Notes under the pieces: generated by a model
Seen by the model: the letters and a program-made list of their open reading frames with translations, nothing else
What the model was told of the DNA's origin: nothing
Database searches by the model: none
Assembly: GCA_964404605.1 (NCBI GenBank)
Contig: CAYOKT010000002.1
Location: forward strand, 1-64,000
DNA from: CAYOKT01 sp964404605
Lineage (GTDB): Bacteria; Electryoneota; Electryoneia; Electryoneales; Electryoneaceae
Direction: 5' to 3'
Length of the DNA stretch: 64,000 bases
Shown here: positions 17,189 to 25,568 of the stretch, piece by piece
Numbering within the stretch: the first letter of the stretch is position 1
How the letters are laid out: every line of letters begins with the position of its first letter
Made by a program: the position numbers and the translations under genes

Positions 17189-20100
17189 AACTGAGCCGGG
17201 TATGCATCCGAAATCCCGTCGGGACCTCCTTCTTCATGCTCACGGTCGCGGTGCTCGGGTTGCTCGCGATCCGGGAGCTTCCCATCGCCTACTGGCCGAA
17301 GGCGAGCCCGCCTTTCCTCGTGCTTCAGACAGCCTATCCGGGCGTCGCGCCCGAGGACATCGAAGAGGAGGTGACCAAGCCGCTCGAGCGGGTCGTCTCC
17401 ACGGTGGACAACCTCTACGAGGTCGAGTCCTCCTCCATCGAAGGCATGAGCCAACTCATCCTGCGGTTCAACTGGGGCACGGATATCGCGACGGTGAAGC
17501 GCGACGTCCGCGAAAAGATCGATGGGGCCCGCCGTCTTCTCCCCCGTGATGCGGAGCCGACCGCGATCCTCGCCCTCGATGTTCTCCTCCCCGCGCCGAT
17601 GGAAATTGCAGTCTCATCGGACCGGTATTCCCAGGGGGACGTGAGGGCCATCCTCAGGGACAAGATCGCGAACCGCCTGCTGCGGCTTGGGAACGTGGCC
17701 GCGGTGGACATCCGCGGCGGCCGGAACAAGGTTGTGCGGATCGAGGCCGATCCCGACAAGCTGTTGTCCCTTGGCATCCCGCTCGCCACCGTGGAACGCG
17801 TGGTGGCGGCGGAAAACGTGAACCAGCCGGGCGGCACGCTGCTCTCCGGTTCGAAGGACCTGATCCTCCGGACCTTCAACCAGTACAACAGCCTGCAGGA
17901 AATCCGCGATGTCATCGTCGCACGGCGGGGGGAAACGCCCGTTCACGTGGGCGACATCGCCACCGTGCGCCTGGTCGATGACGAGGAGATCGGGATCGCC
18001 CGGATCAACGGCGTCCCCGCCCTCGCGATGTCGATCCGGCAGACCTCCGGCGGCAATACGGTGGCCCTCGTCGATGAAGTGAACCATGAACTCGCCCGCA
18101 TCCGCCATGACTTCCCCGACCTCAGGTTCCAGGTGATCAAGGATGATTCGGACTTCATCCGCAAGGCGATCCGGTCGGTCTCGACCAATGTCCTCCTCGG
18201 CGCCCTGGTCGCCTCGTTCCTGATCTACCTCTTCCTCGGCAGCGTACGAAACACCCTGATTATCGTGCTCTCGATCCCCGTCTCCCTCTTCGCCACTTTC
18301 ATCGCGATGCGGTCGCTCGGGTTGACGATCAACACGATCAGCCTCGGCGGACTGGCGCTGGGGGTGGGGATGATCGTCGATGCGAGCGTGGTCGTCCTCG
18401 AGAACATCTTTTACCGCCTGAGCGTTGGCGGCGGGAACGACCGCATCGAGACCACGGCGAACGCGGTAAGCGAAGTGGGCCTGGCGATCACCGCCAGCGT
18501 GCTCACCAGCATCGTGGTGTTCCTGCCGCTGGCGTTCACCCGCGGTCTCGTGGTTTTTCTCCTCGGGGAACTGTCGCTCACCGTGGTCTTCGCCCTCACC
18601 TTCAGCCTGCTGGTCTCCCTGACCCTGATCCCCATGCTCTCCCACAAGATCATGGCGACGAAACCGCCGCGTTTCTTCCTCCCGCGCCTGTGGTCGGGGA
18701 TGATCGACCTGCTGGTCCGGGTGTACCGCCCGGTGGTGACCCTGACGGCGAAGACCCCGCTGCGTGCGCTGATCACCCTGGTTCTCGTCACCCTTTCGAT
18801 GGCGGTGCCGATCCTCCTGGTACGCAACATCGATGTCGAGCTCGTTCCCCCGATGGACCAGGGGGAGTTCCGCCTCGACCTCGAGCTGCCGAGGGGGACG
18901 TCGCTCCCGGCCACCTCCGGCATCGCCGCGGACATCGAACAGCGCCTCCTGAGCATGCCCGAGGTGGCGCAGGTCTACAGCGTGGTCGGGTTGACCGCGT
19001 TCTACAACCAGCCCCAATCCCACATCGCCTTCATGGATGTGAAGCTGCGGCGGGATGAGCGGGGGCGCCGCATCGATGACACCCAGGCCGTGCTGGCGGA
19101 AGCCCGGAGAATGCTGAAGGGCTACCCGGACGCGCAGATTCGCCTGCGCCTGATCAGTGTGACGGAGGGGATGATCAAACAGGCGGTGGATGTGCGCGTT
19201 CTCGGCCCGGACCTCGACACCCTGAGAACCCTCGGCGCCGAGTTGGTGGACAGCCTGCGGAGCATGCCCGGCGTGGTCAATGTGCGCGAAAACCTCGGCG
19301 GCGGAAAGCCGGAGCTGGTGCTCCGGGTGAACCGCGACGAGGCCTCGGCGTGGGGCCTCTCGCCCGCGGAGATCGCCTCGCGGGTGCGGATCGCGGTGAA
19401 GGGCCGCGCCGTCACACGGTACAGCGCGGCGGACGGCAACCTGTACGATGTCGTGGTGACACTGCCCGCGGGCGCGGTACGGCACCGCGACGACTTGAGC
19501 AACCTGCCGTTGCAGACACCCTCGGGGACGGTCATCCCGCTGAAGGCGGTCGTGGACTTCCAGGAGCGACCCAGCCCCGCCGAGATCCGGCGCGTCGACC
19601 AGGAACGGTTTATCGCCGTGACCGGGGACGTGGCCGGGGGCGCGATTCAGCGCGACGTGCGCAGCCGCATCGAAGAGTTCAAGCGCCGGTTTACCCTTCC
19701 ACGGGAGTACCGCTGGAAACGCGCCGAGATCTCCCGCGCGATCACCGAATCCTTCCAGTCCCTCGGGGTGGCGCTGCTGCTCGCGGTGTTCCTCGTGTAT
19801 GTCGTGATGGCGGCGCAGTTCAACAGCGTCTGGCAGCCGCTGGTCATCGCCTCGGCCATCCCCTTCTCCCTGTTCGGCGCGGTCCTAGGGCTGCTGGTCT
19901 TCGGCGCGGTGATCAACATCAACAGCTTCCTCGGCTTCATCATGCTCTCTGGGATCGTGGTCAACAACGGAATCCTGCTCGTTGATTTCATCAACAAGGG
20001 CCGGCGCGAGATGGGGTTGGGCCGCTTCGACGCCATCCGGGAGGCGGGGGTGCGCCGCCTGAGGCCGATCCTGATGACCTCCCTGACGACCATCGCCGGG

Positions 20101-20280
20101 ATGCTCTTCATCGCTCTCGGGCTGGGCGAGGGAAGCGAGACGCTGGTGCCGTTGAGCGCGGTGGTCATCGGCGGGCTGGCGATGTCGACCGCCCTTACGC
20201 TGGTCGTCGTCCCCTCGATTTACACCCTCTTCGATGCGATTCTCGGCGGAATCGGGAGGAGGTTACGGCGAGGAAAATGA
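17185..20280 (+). CDS. RND-family efflux pump, inner-membrane transporter
   Basis: A 1031-aa proton-driven pump with the twelve-helix RND layout: N-terminal VCIRNPVGTSFFMLTVAVLG, porter segment (YPGVAPEDIEEEVTKPLE), helices near 340-480, a second periplasmic half, and C-terminal helices with MLSGIVVNNGILLVDF. Helix 4 reads GVGMIVDASVVVLEN, with one Asp (residue 399) where AcrB-type HAE1 pumps have two; a single Asp is also seen in SwrC-like and metal (HME) pumps. Substrate cannot be assigned. It is last in the marR operon and no plus-strand terminator is evident after it. Confidence 0.94.
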   Translation: MKLSRVCIRNPVGTSFFMLTVAVLGLLAIRELPIAYWPKASPPFLVLQTAYPGVAPEDIEEEVTKPLERVVSTVDNLYEVESSSIEGMSQLILRFNWGTDIATVKRDVREKIDGARRLLPRDAEPTAILALDVLLPAPMEIAVSSDRYSQGDVRAILRDKIANRLLRLGNVAAVDIRGGRNKVVRIEADPDKLLSLGIPLATVERVVAAENVNQPGGTLLSGSKDLILRTFNQYNSLQEIRDVIVARRGETPVHVGDIATVRLVDDEEIGIARINGVPALAMSIRQTSGGNTVALVDEVNHELARIRHDFPDLRFQVIKDDSDFIRKAIRSVSTNVLLGALVASFLIYLFLGSVRNTLIIVLSIPVSLFATFIAMRSLGLTINTISLGGLALGVGMIVDASVVVLENIFYRLSVGGGNDRIETTANAVSEVGLAITASVLTSIVVFLPLAFTRGLVVFLLGELSLTVVFALTFSLLVSLTLIPMLSHKIMATKPPRFFLPRLWSGMIDLLVRVYRPVVTLTAKTPLRALITLVLVTLSMAVPILLVRNIDVELVPPMDQGEFRLDLELPRGTSLPATSGIAADIEQRLLSMPEVAQVYSVVGLTAFYNQPQSHIAFMDVKLRRDERGRRIDDTQAVLAEARRMLKGYPDAQIRLRLISVTEGMIKQAVDVRVLGPDLDTLRTLGAELVDSLRSMPGVVNVRENLGGGKPELVLRVNRDEASAWGLSPAEIASRVRIAVKGRAVTRYSAADGNLYDVVVTLPAGAVRHRDDLSNLPLQTPSGTVIPLKAVVDFQERPSPAEIRRVDQERFIAVTGDVAGGAIQRDVRSRIEEFKRRFTLPREYRWKRAEISRAITESFQSLGVALLLAVFLVYVVMAAQFNSVWQPLVIASAIPFSLFGAVLGLLVFGAVININSFLGFIMLSGIVVNNGILLVDFINKGRREMGLGRFDAIREAGVRRLRPILMTSLTTIAGMLFIALGLGEGSETLVPLSAVVIGGLAMSTALTLVVVPSIYTLFDAILGGIGRRLRRGK

Positions 20281-20364
20281 ACGGGTGGCCGCCGCACTGC
20301 TGTCTGCCGAACCACTGGGGCGGGCAAGTCAGGAAAGTCAACAGGAGCACGGGAAATCAGGGAG

Positions 20365-20437
20365 AAAAACACCACCAGGCTCGCGCCAAGGTGTAACCGT
20401 GGGGGGCCGATTACCCGGGCGGCGCGACCTGGTGGTG
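20365..20437 (-). ncRNA. Candidate small hairpin RNA / intrinsic terminator
   Basis: Arms at 20421-20437 and 20370-20387 pair over 17 bp with one bulged base (CACCACCAGG and TCGCGCC blocks are shared), enclosing a 33-nt loop with a run of C residues on the minus strand. Five T residues follow at once (20369-20365, minus strand). A promoter-like pair ends only 6 nt upstream, so transcription would begin at the stem and stop about 73 nt later. It may alternatively be just the terminator of the gene ending at 20643, about 205 nt away. Confidence 0.4.
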
Positions 20438-20442
20438 GGGCA

Positions 20443-20471
20443 AATATAGGAGACGCGCACCTCGGGTGCAA
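20443..20471 (-). promoter_or_regulatory. Orphan minus-strand promoter-like pair
   Basis: TTGCAC (20466-20471), a 17-bp spacer and TATATT (20443-20448) on the minus strand. The -10 is strong and the -35 only partial. No open gene lies downstream on that strand before the oppositely oriented pump gene, so its product would be the hairpin RNA at 20365-20437. Confidence 0.4.
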
Positions 20472-20642
20472 GCGGAAGTTAAGAACTCCGAACAAGAGGA
20501 GACACACCCTCGATCTCTCGTGCGGATCTTGTGCGGATTCCGGAGAGTAAAGCGGCGGCGAACCCGCCTTCGGCACGCTCTGCACGGCCGGAGGGCGGTT
20601 CGTCGCCGCAGCGTTCCAGGGAACCGGGAAAACGGGAGGCCG

Positions 20643-21503
20643 TCAGCGTTTCCAGTCCACGTCCACGCTGCCGAGGCCCACGGAGAGATCGATGACCACC
20701 TTCGATTGGGCGGTGTCCCAGTTGTCCGTTTCGTACACTCCCTTGTGAACCTTGTCCAGCCCGGTCAGCGTCACATCGGCCAGGAAACTCTTGTCGTAGT
20801 GAATCCGCACCCCCAACCCCTCCGGGAGAATAAGGCGGAGGCTGCCGAGGCCGATGGCAATATCCACGTCCGCTTCGCCCGTGAAGCCGCGCAGGTCCAC
20901 CTCCATGTCCCCGAGCCCGCCCTCCAGTTTCAAGTGATCGAACTGCAGGTTGCCGAGATGGTCGGACTCGAAACTCCCCAGTCCGGTGGAAATGTTAACC
21001 TCCCTGGCCCGAACCGGGTTCGCTTCGTCCACGGCGATAGACATATCGCCGAGGCCCGCATCGAGGGTGAAACGGTGCAGCTTCAACCGGGTCAGATCGA
21101 GATCAGCCTTCCCGAGACCGAAATCCATGTTCAGCCAGGTCTCCACGATCGGATTAAGTTCGAAGTTAAACACCTGGCGTTTATTATTCTTCCAATTAAG
21201 CTTTTCGTCTTTCTCTTCTCTCGATCCGAAGCTGAAACTGATCTCGGCGCTTTCTTCGTCACGGCGTACGGTGAATTCCGGCTTGTCGTACTCCTCGAAG
21301 TAACGCCCGTCAATACGGATCAGTGTCTCTTCATCACCGGCCTTCAAGACCAGACGTGAAAGGCCGATCTCGAGATCCACCCGGCTCTCGCGCGCCCCCT
21401 TCAGGGGTTCGGCGGCGGAGTATGTTTCGATCTCCCCGGCGGCGGCGGCCGTGGCGATGAGGAGTGCCGCTGCGAAAACCGTTCCCAGGTGCCTCATGCT
21501 CAT
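20643..21503 (-). CDS. Secreted beta-strand repeat protein (toast-rack/LiaF C-terminal-like)
   Basis: A 286-aa protein with signal peptide (HLGTVFAAALLIATAAAAG). The remainder is short beta strands with repeated glycine-capped turns: LEIGLSRLVLKAG, NMDFGLGKADLDLTRL, LDAGLGDMSIAV, ISTGLGSFESDHL, LEGGLGDMEVDL and IAIGLGSLRLILPEGLGVRI. This G-L-G-(D/S) pattern resembles the DUF2154 toast-rack N-domain and the LiaF-like C-domain, cell-envelope modules of uncertain function. It follows the DUF4097-type gene by 54 nt and is probably cotranscribed with it. Exported location is well supported; function is not. Confidence 0.7.
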   Translation of the reverse strand: MSMRHLGTVFAAALLIATAAAAGEIETYSAAEPLKGARESRVDLEIGLSRLVLKAGDEETLIRIDGRYFEEYDKPEFTVRRDEESAEISFSFGSREEKDEKLNWKNNKRQVFNFELNPIVETWLNMDFGLGKADLDLTRLKLHRFTLDAGLGDMSIAVDEANPVRAREVNISTGLGSFESDHLGNLQFDHLKLEGGLGDMEVDLRGFTGEADVDIAIGLGSLRLILPEGLGVRIHYDKSFLADVTLTGLDKVHKGVYETDNWDTAQSKVVIDLSVGLGSVDVDWKR

Positions 21504-21557
21504 CGTTCGTTCCCCATCTGGTTGGTGCCGGCCGTCCTCGGCCGGTCGAAGATCACT

Positions 21558-22823
21558 CTACCGTTTCCGGATGGCGATTTCACCCATGCCCGTTTCCAAT
21601 TGCACCGGCACTCCTCCGCCGTTCACTTCCCCGGATGCACGGACGGTACCCGATTTCGATTTCTTGATATTCAACGGGAAATCGGACTCGATCGCGCCGT
21701 CGTCGAAACCGTTGCGAACCATCGCTTCCAGGTAGGCGCTGAAATCGGCGGGCAGTTGGATTGTGATGTCCCCGATACCCGTGGAAAGATCGATTTTCCC
21801 GTTATTGCCGGACGAGGCGAGGATGGAGGCTTCGATGTTTCCCGCCCCGGTTCCGGCCTCGAGGCTCCCGGTGTGATCCCTGACCCTGATATCTCCCGCG
21901 GATGTGGTCAGGGTTAGATCGCCGTTGTGGCCCTTCGTCCGGATCATCCCACCGCTGGTGGAAGCGGTGATGGTGCCCTCTGTCCTGCTGAGAAGCACAT
22001 CGCCGCCGGAGGTGGTGAATTCGCCGCTTTCGGTCACCTTCACCAGGGAAATATCCAGCTCCCCACCCGAGGTGCTCAGCTCGATGCTTCCTCCGGTCAG
22101 GTCATTCGCGTCGATATCCCCGCCGGAGGTCGCCGCGCTGATGTCACCCTCCAGCCCGGAGAGGTGAACCCCGCCCCCGCTGGTTACGAGGCTGAAGTTC
22201 CCCTTCCCCCCGTCGCAGTTGATATCTCCGCCGGAGGTCGCCGCGGAGATCTCCCCTTCCAGGTCTTCGAGCTTGAGTTCACCCCCGGACGTGGCGAGCG
22301 AGATTTCACCCTTCATGGTTCTGGCGATCATGTCCCCGCCGGAGGTGGCGAGTGAAACCTCCCCGCTGATCCCTTCCACCAGGACCTCCCCCCCGGTAGT
22401 CCCGGCGTCGATGTTAAACCGGGCCGGCAGGGCGGCATTCAACTCGTAGTTCTGTTCCTTCGACCAGCGCCAGAGCGTTCGTTTCACCCCGACAACGTTC
22501 ATCTCCCCCGAACCGAGGTCGACATCGGGGCGGGAGGCTTCGAAATCCTGTTCCGCCTCCTCGCGGTCGCGCTCCTTGCTGAAAAACGTAATCGTCACGA
22601 CGGCATTGCCTTTCTCGCTCCCCGTGAAGGACATGTCGCCGTTAAAACGTTTCACCACCAGCTTGGAACCCGGGCCGAGGTCGGTCTCATAGGACAGAGT
22701 CGCGACCCAGTGTCCCCCCTTCTTCGTCCATGTCGGTTGAACCCCATCCCCGGCATGCACCGCCGCGGCGGAGAGGAACAACACGGCCAGGAACAACGGA
22801 ACGAAACGCGCTCTGATTTGCAT
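21558..22823 (-). CDS. Secreted DUF4097-type beta-helix repeat protein
   Basis: A 421-aa protein with signal peptide (FVPLFLAVLFLSAAAVHAG), an N-terminal domain to about residue 138, then about ten repeats of roughly 18 residues (about residues 140-330), each with a T-S-G-G turn, for example GEISLATSGGELKLEDLE and GEISAATSGGDINCDGG. Strict spacing of one Gly-Gly turn per 18 residues predicts a right-handed beta-helix or polymer-forming stack. A C-terminal strand-rich domain follows. DUF4097 proteins are described as putative adhesins or envelope proteins of unknown role. The ATG at 22823 has GGGAG 5 nt upstream. Confidence 0.75.
   Translation of the reverse strand: MQIRARFVPLFLAVLFLSAAAVHAGDGVQPTWTKKGGHWVATLSYETDLGPGSKLVVKRFNGDMSFTGSEKGNAVVTITFFSKERDREEAEQDFEASRPDVDLGSGEMNVVGVKRTLWRWSKEQNYELNAALPARFNIDAGTTGGEVLVEGISGEVSLATSGGDMIARTMKGEISLATSGGELKLEDLEGEISAATSGGDINCDGGKGNFSLVTSGGGVHLSGLEGDISAATSGGDIDANDLTGGSIELSTSGGELDISLVKVTESGEFTTSGGDVLLSRTEGTITASTSGGMIRTKGHNGDLTLTTSAGDIRVRDHTGSLEAGTGAGNIEASILASSGNNGKIDLSTGIGDITIQLPADFSAYLEAMVRNGFDDGAIESDFPLNIKKSKSGTVRASGEVNGGGVPVQLETGMGEIAIRKR
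21834..22403 (-). repeat. Tandem 54-bp-period coding repeat
   Basis: DNA encoding the T-S-G-G coils of the DUF4097-type protein. The turn recurs near residues 160, 178, 196, 214, 232, 251, 271, 289 and 308, an 18-19 residue (about 54-57 bp) period. Copies such as GCCGGAGGTCGCCGC are nearly identical at DNA level, suggesting expansion by duplication. Confidence 0.75.
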
Positions 22824-22835
22824 AGGGTCTCCCGA

Positions 22836-22858
22836 ACATCAGGTGAATCGGCTCCACT
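22836..22858. repeat. Dispersed dyad motif, copy 2 (weaker)
   Basis: ACATCAGGTGAATC followed by GGCTCCACTG, matching the TCASSTGAAYCGG core of the other three copies but with one arm and the CCAAT flank degraded. It lies in the divergent spacer between the DUF4097-type gene and the PFK gene. Confidence 0.4.
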
Positions 22859-22982
22859 GACACTCGTTTGACGGATCACGCTGCTGAAAGGTTACCAAAA
22901 ACGGTGCCTTTTCGCGAGAGGCGGAGACTTTTTTTCGCCGGGTTTGAAAGAAATCTCCCTCCCGGAATCGCAATTCGGACTC

Positions 22983-23011
22983 TTGTACTTTCCCCGCGGG
23001 AGGAGTATCTT
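22983..23011 (+). promoter_or_regulatory. Promoter of the PFK-family gene
   Basis: TTGTAC (22983-22988), 17-bp spacer and TATCTT (23006-23011), about 120 nt before the start at 23134. The rest of the 310-bp spacer (22824-23133) holds the weak dyad at 22836 and a T7 run at 22929 without a convincing stem. Confidence 0.6.
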
Positions 23012-23133
23012 CGGGCGTTTAAGCACGGTTATCCCACCGGCAGGATGCTTCCACTATCACCGACCCCCCGGGGGCAGTCACGGGTGAAGGCTGGTACGGA
23101 TTCCGGCAAAGCAGCTTTTCGAGTGAGGCGAGA

Positions 23134-24498
23134 ATGGGGATCTATACGAAACGGCTCGGCATCCTCGTCGGCGGCGGTCCCGCACCGGGGATCAACAGCG
23201 TTCTCGGCGCCGCCACGATTCGCAGCATTCTCTACGGCACGGAAGTGGTCGGCATCCTCGACGGGTTCAAATGGATCATGCGAGGGGACATTGCCCACAT
23301 CCGCGAACTGTCGATCGACGATGTAAGCCGTATCCATTTCCGGGGCGGGAGTTTCATCGGCGTCTCGCGGGACAACCCGACGAAGAATCCGAAGCTCCTC
23401 GAAACCACGGTCACCTCACTCCTGCGCCTGAATATCGACAAACTGATCACCGTCGGGGGCGATAACACCTGTTACACAGCGATGAAGCTCGAAGAGATGG
23501 CCGACGCACGGATCAGTGTCGTTCACGTGCCGAAGACCATCGACAACGATCTCGATCTGCCCCACGGCATCAGCACCTTCGGATTCCAGACCGCCCGTCA
23601 CGTGGGGGTGGAGATCATCAAGAACCTGATGGTCGATGCGCAGACGACATCCCGCTGGTTCTTCGTCATTTCCATGGGGCGCAAGGCCGGTCACCTCGCC
23701 CTGGGGATCGGCAAGTCCGCCGGCGCGACCCTGACCATCATCCCCGAGGAGTTCGAGCAGACCAAGACCAAGTTGACCCTCAAGCGCATCGTCGACATCC
23801 TCGTCGGCGCGATCATCAAGCGGCTGAGCTATGGACGCTCGGACGGCGTCGCCGTACTCGCCGAGGGGCTGGTCGAGCGGATGTCGAAGAAGGAGATCCA
23901 GGCGCTGGTCAACGTGGAACGCGACGAGTTCAACAACATCCGGATCGCCGAGATCAGCTTCGGCGAGATTCTGAAGGCCGAGGTGAAGAAACGCCTCGCG
24001 GAATTCGGGATCAAGACGACCATCGTGGCGAAGAACATCGGCTATGAACTGCGTTGCGCCGACCCCATCCCCTTCGACATGGAGTACACGCGCGACCTCG
24101 GGTTCTGCGCCGCACGGTTCATCCACGAGGGGGGCAACGCCGCGATGGTCTCGATGCAGGACAACCGCTTCGTTCCGATGTATTTCAAGGACATCCTCGA
24201 CCCGAAGACGGGGAAAACCCGAGTCCGGCTGGTCGATACACAGGCAGAAAACTACGAGATCGGCCGCAGCTACATGATCCGGCTGTGCCGGGAGGACTTC
24301 GAGGATCCGCACGAGCTGGCGAAATACGCGGCCACGGCGGGTGTCTCCCTCGAGGAGTTCCGCAAGCAGTTCGAATACCTCGTGGAAAAGGAGCCGGAGT
24401 ATTTCCGCAGCGAATCGAACGGGGGAACCCATTTCGGCGAGGACAAGACGAACATCCCCGGGAAGTCGATCGACACGAAAGTGGAGACGAAGGAATAG
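23134..24498 (+). CDS. Phosphofructokinase-family enzyme, probably PPi-dependent type
   Basis: A 454-aa glycolytic enzyme phosphorylating fructose-6-phosphate. N-terminal LGILVGGGPAPGINSVLGA, substrate loop HVPKTIDNDLDLPHG, and SMGRKAGHLALGIGKSAGAT. Lys134 in PKTIDND is the residue that marks PPi-type enzymes, where ATP-PFKs usually have Gly. The donor-site motif is VGGDNT (Asn111), between the GGDGS/T of ATP enzymes and the GGDDT of many PPi enzymes, so the phosphoryl donor is not certain. The long C-terminal half fits the non-classical clades. It has its own promoter at 22983-23011, GAGGCGAG before the ATG, and converges on the DUF3108 gene. Confidence 0.88.
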   Translation: MGIYTKRLGILVGGGPAPGINSVLGAATIRSILYGTEVVGILDGFKWIMRGDIAHIRELSIDDVSRIHFRGGSFIGVSRDNPTKNPKLLETTVTSLLRLNIDKLITVGGDNTCYTAMKLEEMADARISVVHVPKTIDNDLDLPHGISTFGFQTARHVGVEIIKNLMVDAQTTSRWFFVISMGRKAGHLALGIGKSAGATLTIIPEEFEQTKTKLTLKRIVDILVGAIIKRLSYGRSDGVAVLAEGLVERMSKKEIQALVNVERDEFNNIRIAEISFGEILKAEVKKRLAEFGIKTTIVAKNIGYELRCADPIPFDMEYTRDLGFCAARFIHEGGNAAMVSMQDNRFVPMYFKDILDPKTGKTRVRLVDTQAENYEIGRSYMIRLCREDFEDPHELAKYAATAGVSLEEFRKQFEYLVEKEPEYFRSESNGGTHFGEDKTNIPGKSIDTKVETKE

Positions 24499-24530
24499 GG
24501 TTTCGAACGAAACGCTTCGGATAACGCCGG

Positions 24531-25568
24531 CTACCAGTCCCAGGAATCGTCGATGACCTCCTCCGGCAGGGGGTCGCCCGGGTGGTAGGGCGCGCCGGGG
24601 CGGTACTCGACGAGCCGGCCGACGATGGACCCGACCGGGATCTTGCTGGCCATCATCACCGGGATCCGGAGGTCGTCATCGGTCAGCCAGACCAGCAGCC
24701 GGCCCGCCATCTTGAACAGCCCCTCCGATTCGATCACCGGTTCCACCTTCCAGCAGCGGAACGTGCCCGCCGGGACCTTGACTTCCTCGATCCCGTACAC
24801 CTTGACCGTCAGGGGGTATTGCACCGACTGGTCGTGCAGGGGGACCCGCAGGTCTACCCCCGCTTCGAGGGGCTGGCAGCGAACCCAGTACAGGGCCGAA
24901 ATGATGTTGTGGCTGAAGGGGGTGAAGCGGACCACTCCCTTGGGGCCGTTCTCGTTGGAGACCGAAGCCCAACCGGTCCGGTGGTTGTAATCGAAGAACT
25001 TCCGGCTGCGGTACCCCCCCTCCCGCACGTAGCGGTCATAGCGCCATGAGTAGAGACCGGAGACGTCGAACCAGGCCTCGATGACATCGCGGACCTTGTA
25101 GATCAGGTCCACGGTCCGGGTGCTCTTCACGCGGCTGCGGAAGTGGAACGCCGGTCGGCCGAAGGAGCTGTCGACCCCGACGATGCTCATCTCCGAACGC
25201 CCCGCTCGCATCACCGAAAATTCCATCGAATAGCGGAGCCGTTCGCCGACGCCGAAAGGCGTCTCTTTCACGGGCGCGGATATGAAACCCGGGGCAAGCC
25301 CCGGGCCACCCTCCGCGGAGGCAGAATCAGGGAGGGAGACACCCGGCGAGTCGGTTGCAGCCGTGTCTGAGAGAGCCTCAGCCCGAGGGGAAAGCGCGCT
25401 GTCGCCGGCCGCCGCGGTGTCCTGCGCTGTCGAGTCGGTCCTCGCCGCCACAACGCTTGCCGCGAGAGCGGCCGGCAGAAGAAGGCCAGACACCACCCAC
25501 CCGCCTGCACATCGCACTCGAGCGAGAAACCCGGGCGCACTACTTTCCGAGCCTGGGCACCGCTTCAT
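24531..25568 (-). CDS. DUF3108-domain envelope protein with N-terminal membrane anchor
   Basis: About 345 aa. A hydrophobic segment (GGWVVSGLLLPAALAASVVAA) is followed by a Ser/Asp/Ala-rich linker of about 60 residues, then a DUF3108 beta-rich domain: FGVGERLRYSMEFSVMRAGR, YKVRDVIEAWFDVSGLYSWR, FTPFSHNIISALYWVR, VPAGTFRCWKVEPV. DUF3108 proteins are periplasmic and of unknown function. The ATG at 25568 gives an ATGA overlap with cysS; 25580 is an alternative. The linker contains a hairpin-forming DNA palindrome (25288-25305) resembling intergenic repeats at 43981-44046. Confidence 0.75.
   Translation of the reverse strand: MKRCPGSESSAPGFLARVRCAGGWVVSGLLLPAALAASVVAARTDSTAQDTAAAGDSALSPRAEALSDTAATDSPGVSLPDSASAEGGPGLAPGFISAPVKETPFGVGERLRYSMEFSVMRAGRSEMSIVGVDSSFGRPAFHFRSRVKSTRTVDLIYKVRDVIEAWFDVSGLYSWRYDRYVREGGYRSRKFFDYNHRTGWASVSNENGPKGVVRFTPFSHNIISALYWVRCQPLEAGVDLRVPLHDQSVQYPLTVKVYGIEEVKVPAGTFRCWKVEPVIESEGLFKMAGRLLVWLTDDDLRIPVMMASKIPVGSIVGRLVEYRPGAPYHPGDPLPEEVIDDSWDW
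25281..25312. repeat. GC palindrome within the DUF3108 coding region
   Basis: TATGAAACCCGGG at 25281-25293 and CCCGGGCCACCC from 25300 are the same boundary sequences found around the intergenic element at 43981-44046. Here they surround an 8-bp stem with a 2-nt loop (CCCGGGGC and GCCCCGGG). It is translated in frame as GGPGLAPGF in the disordered linker. Confidence 0.55.

Larger units (their letters stand above)
20281..20642. other. Convergent intergenic region
   Basis: No protein-coding gene is credible here. Short frames on both strands lack Shine-Dalgarno sites and recognisable domains. The region holds a minus-strand promoter-like pair (20443-20471), a long hairpin with a T-run (20365-20437), and unremarkable GC-rich sequence from 20472 to 20642. 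Confidence 0.7.

Noticed and set aside
20234..20449. Small plus-strand frame after the pump gene
   Set aside because: It starts inside the pump gene, lacks a Shine-Dalgarno site and covers the hairpin element.
22929..22935. T7 run upstream of the PFK gene as an intrinsic terminator
   Set aside because: No stable stem precedes it on either strand.
24500..24513. Small hairpin (GTTTC/GAAAC) between the PFK and DUF3108 genes as a bidirectional terminator
   Set aside because: Only a 5-bp stem with a 4-nt loop and no T-run on either side.
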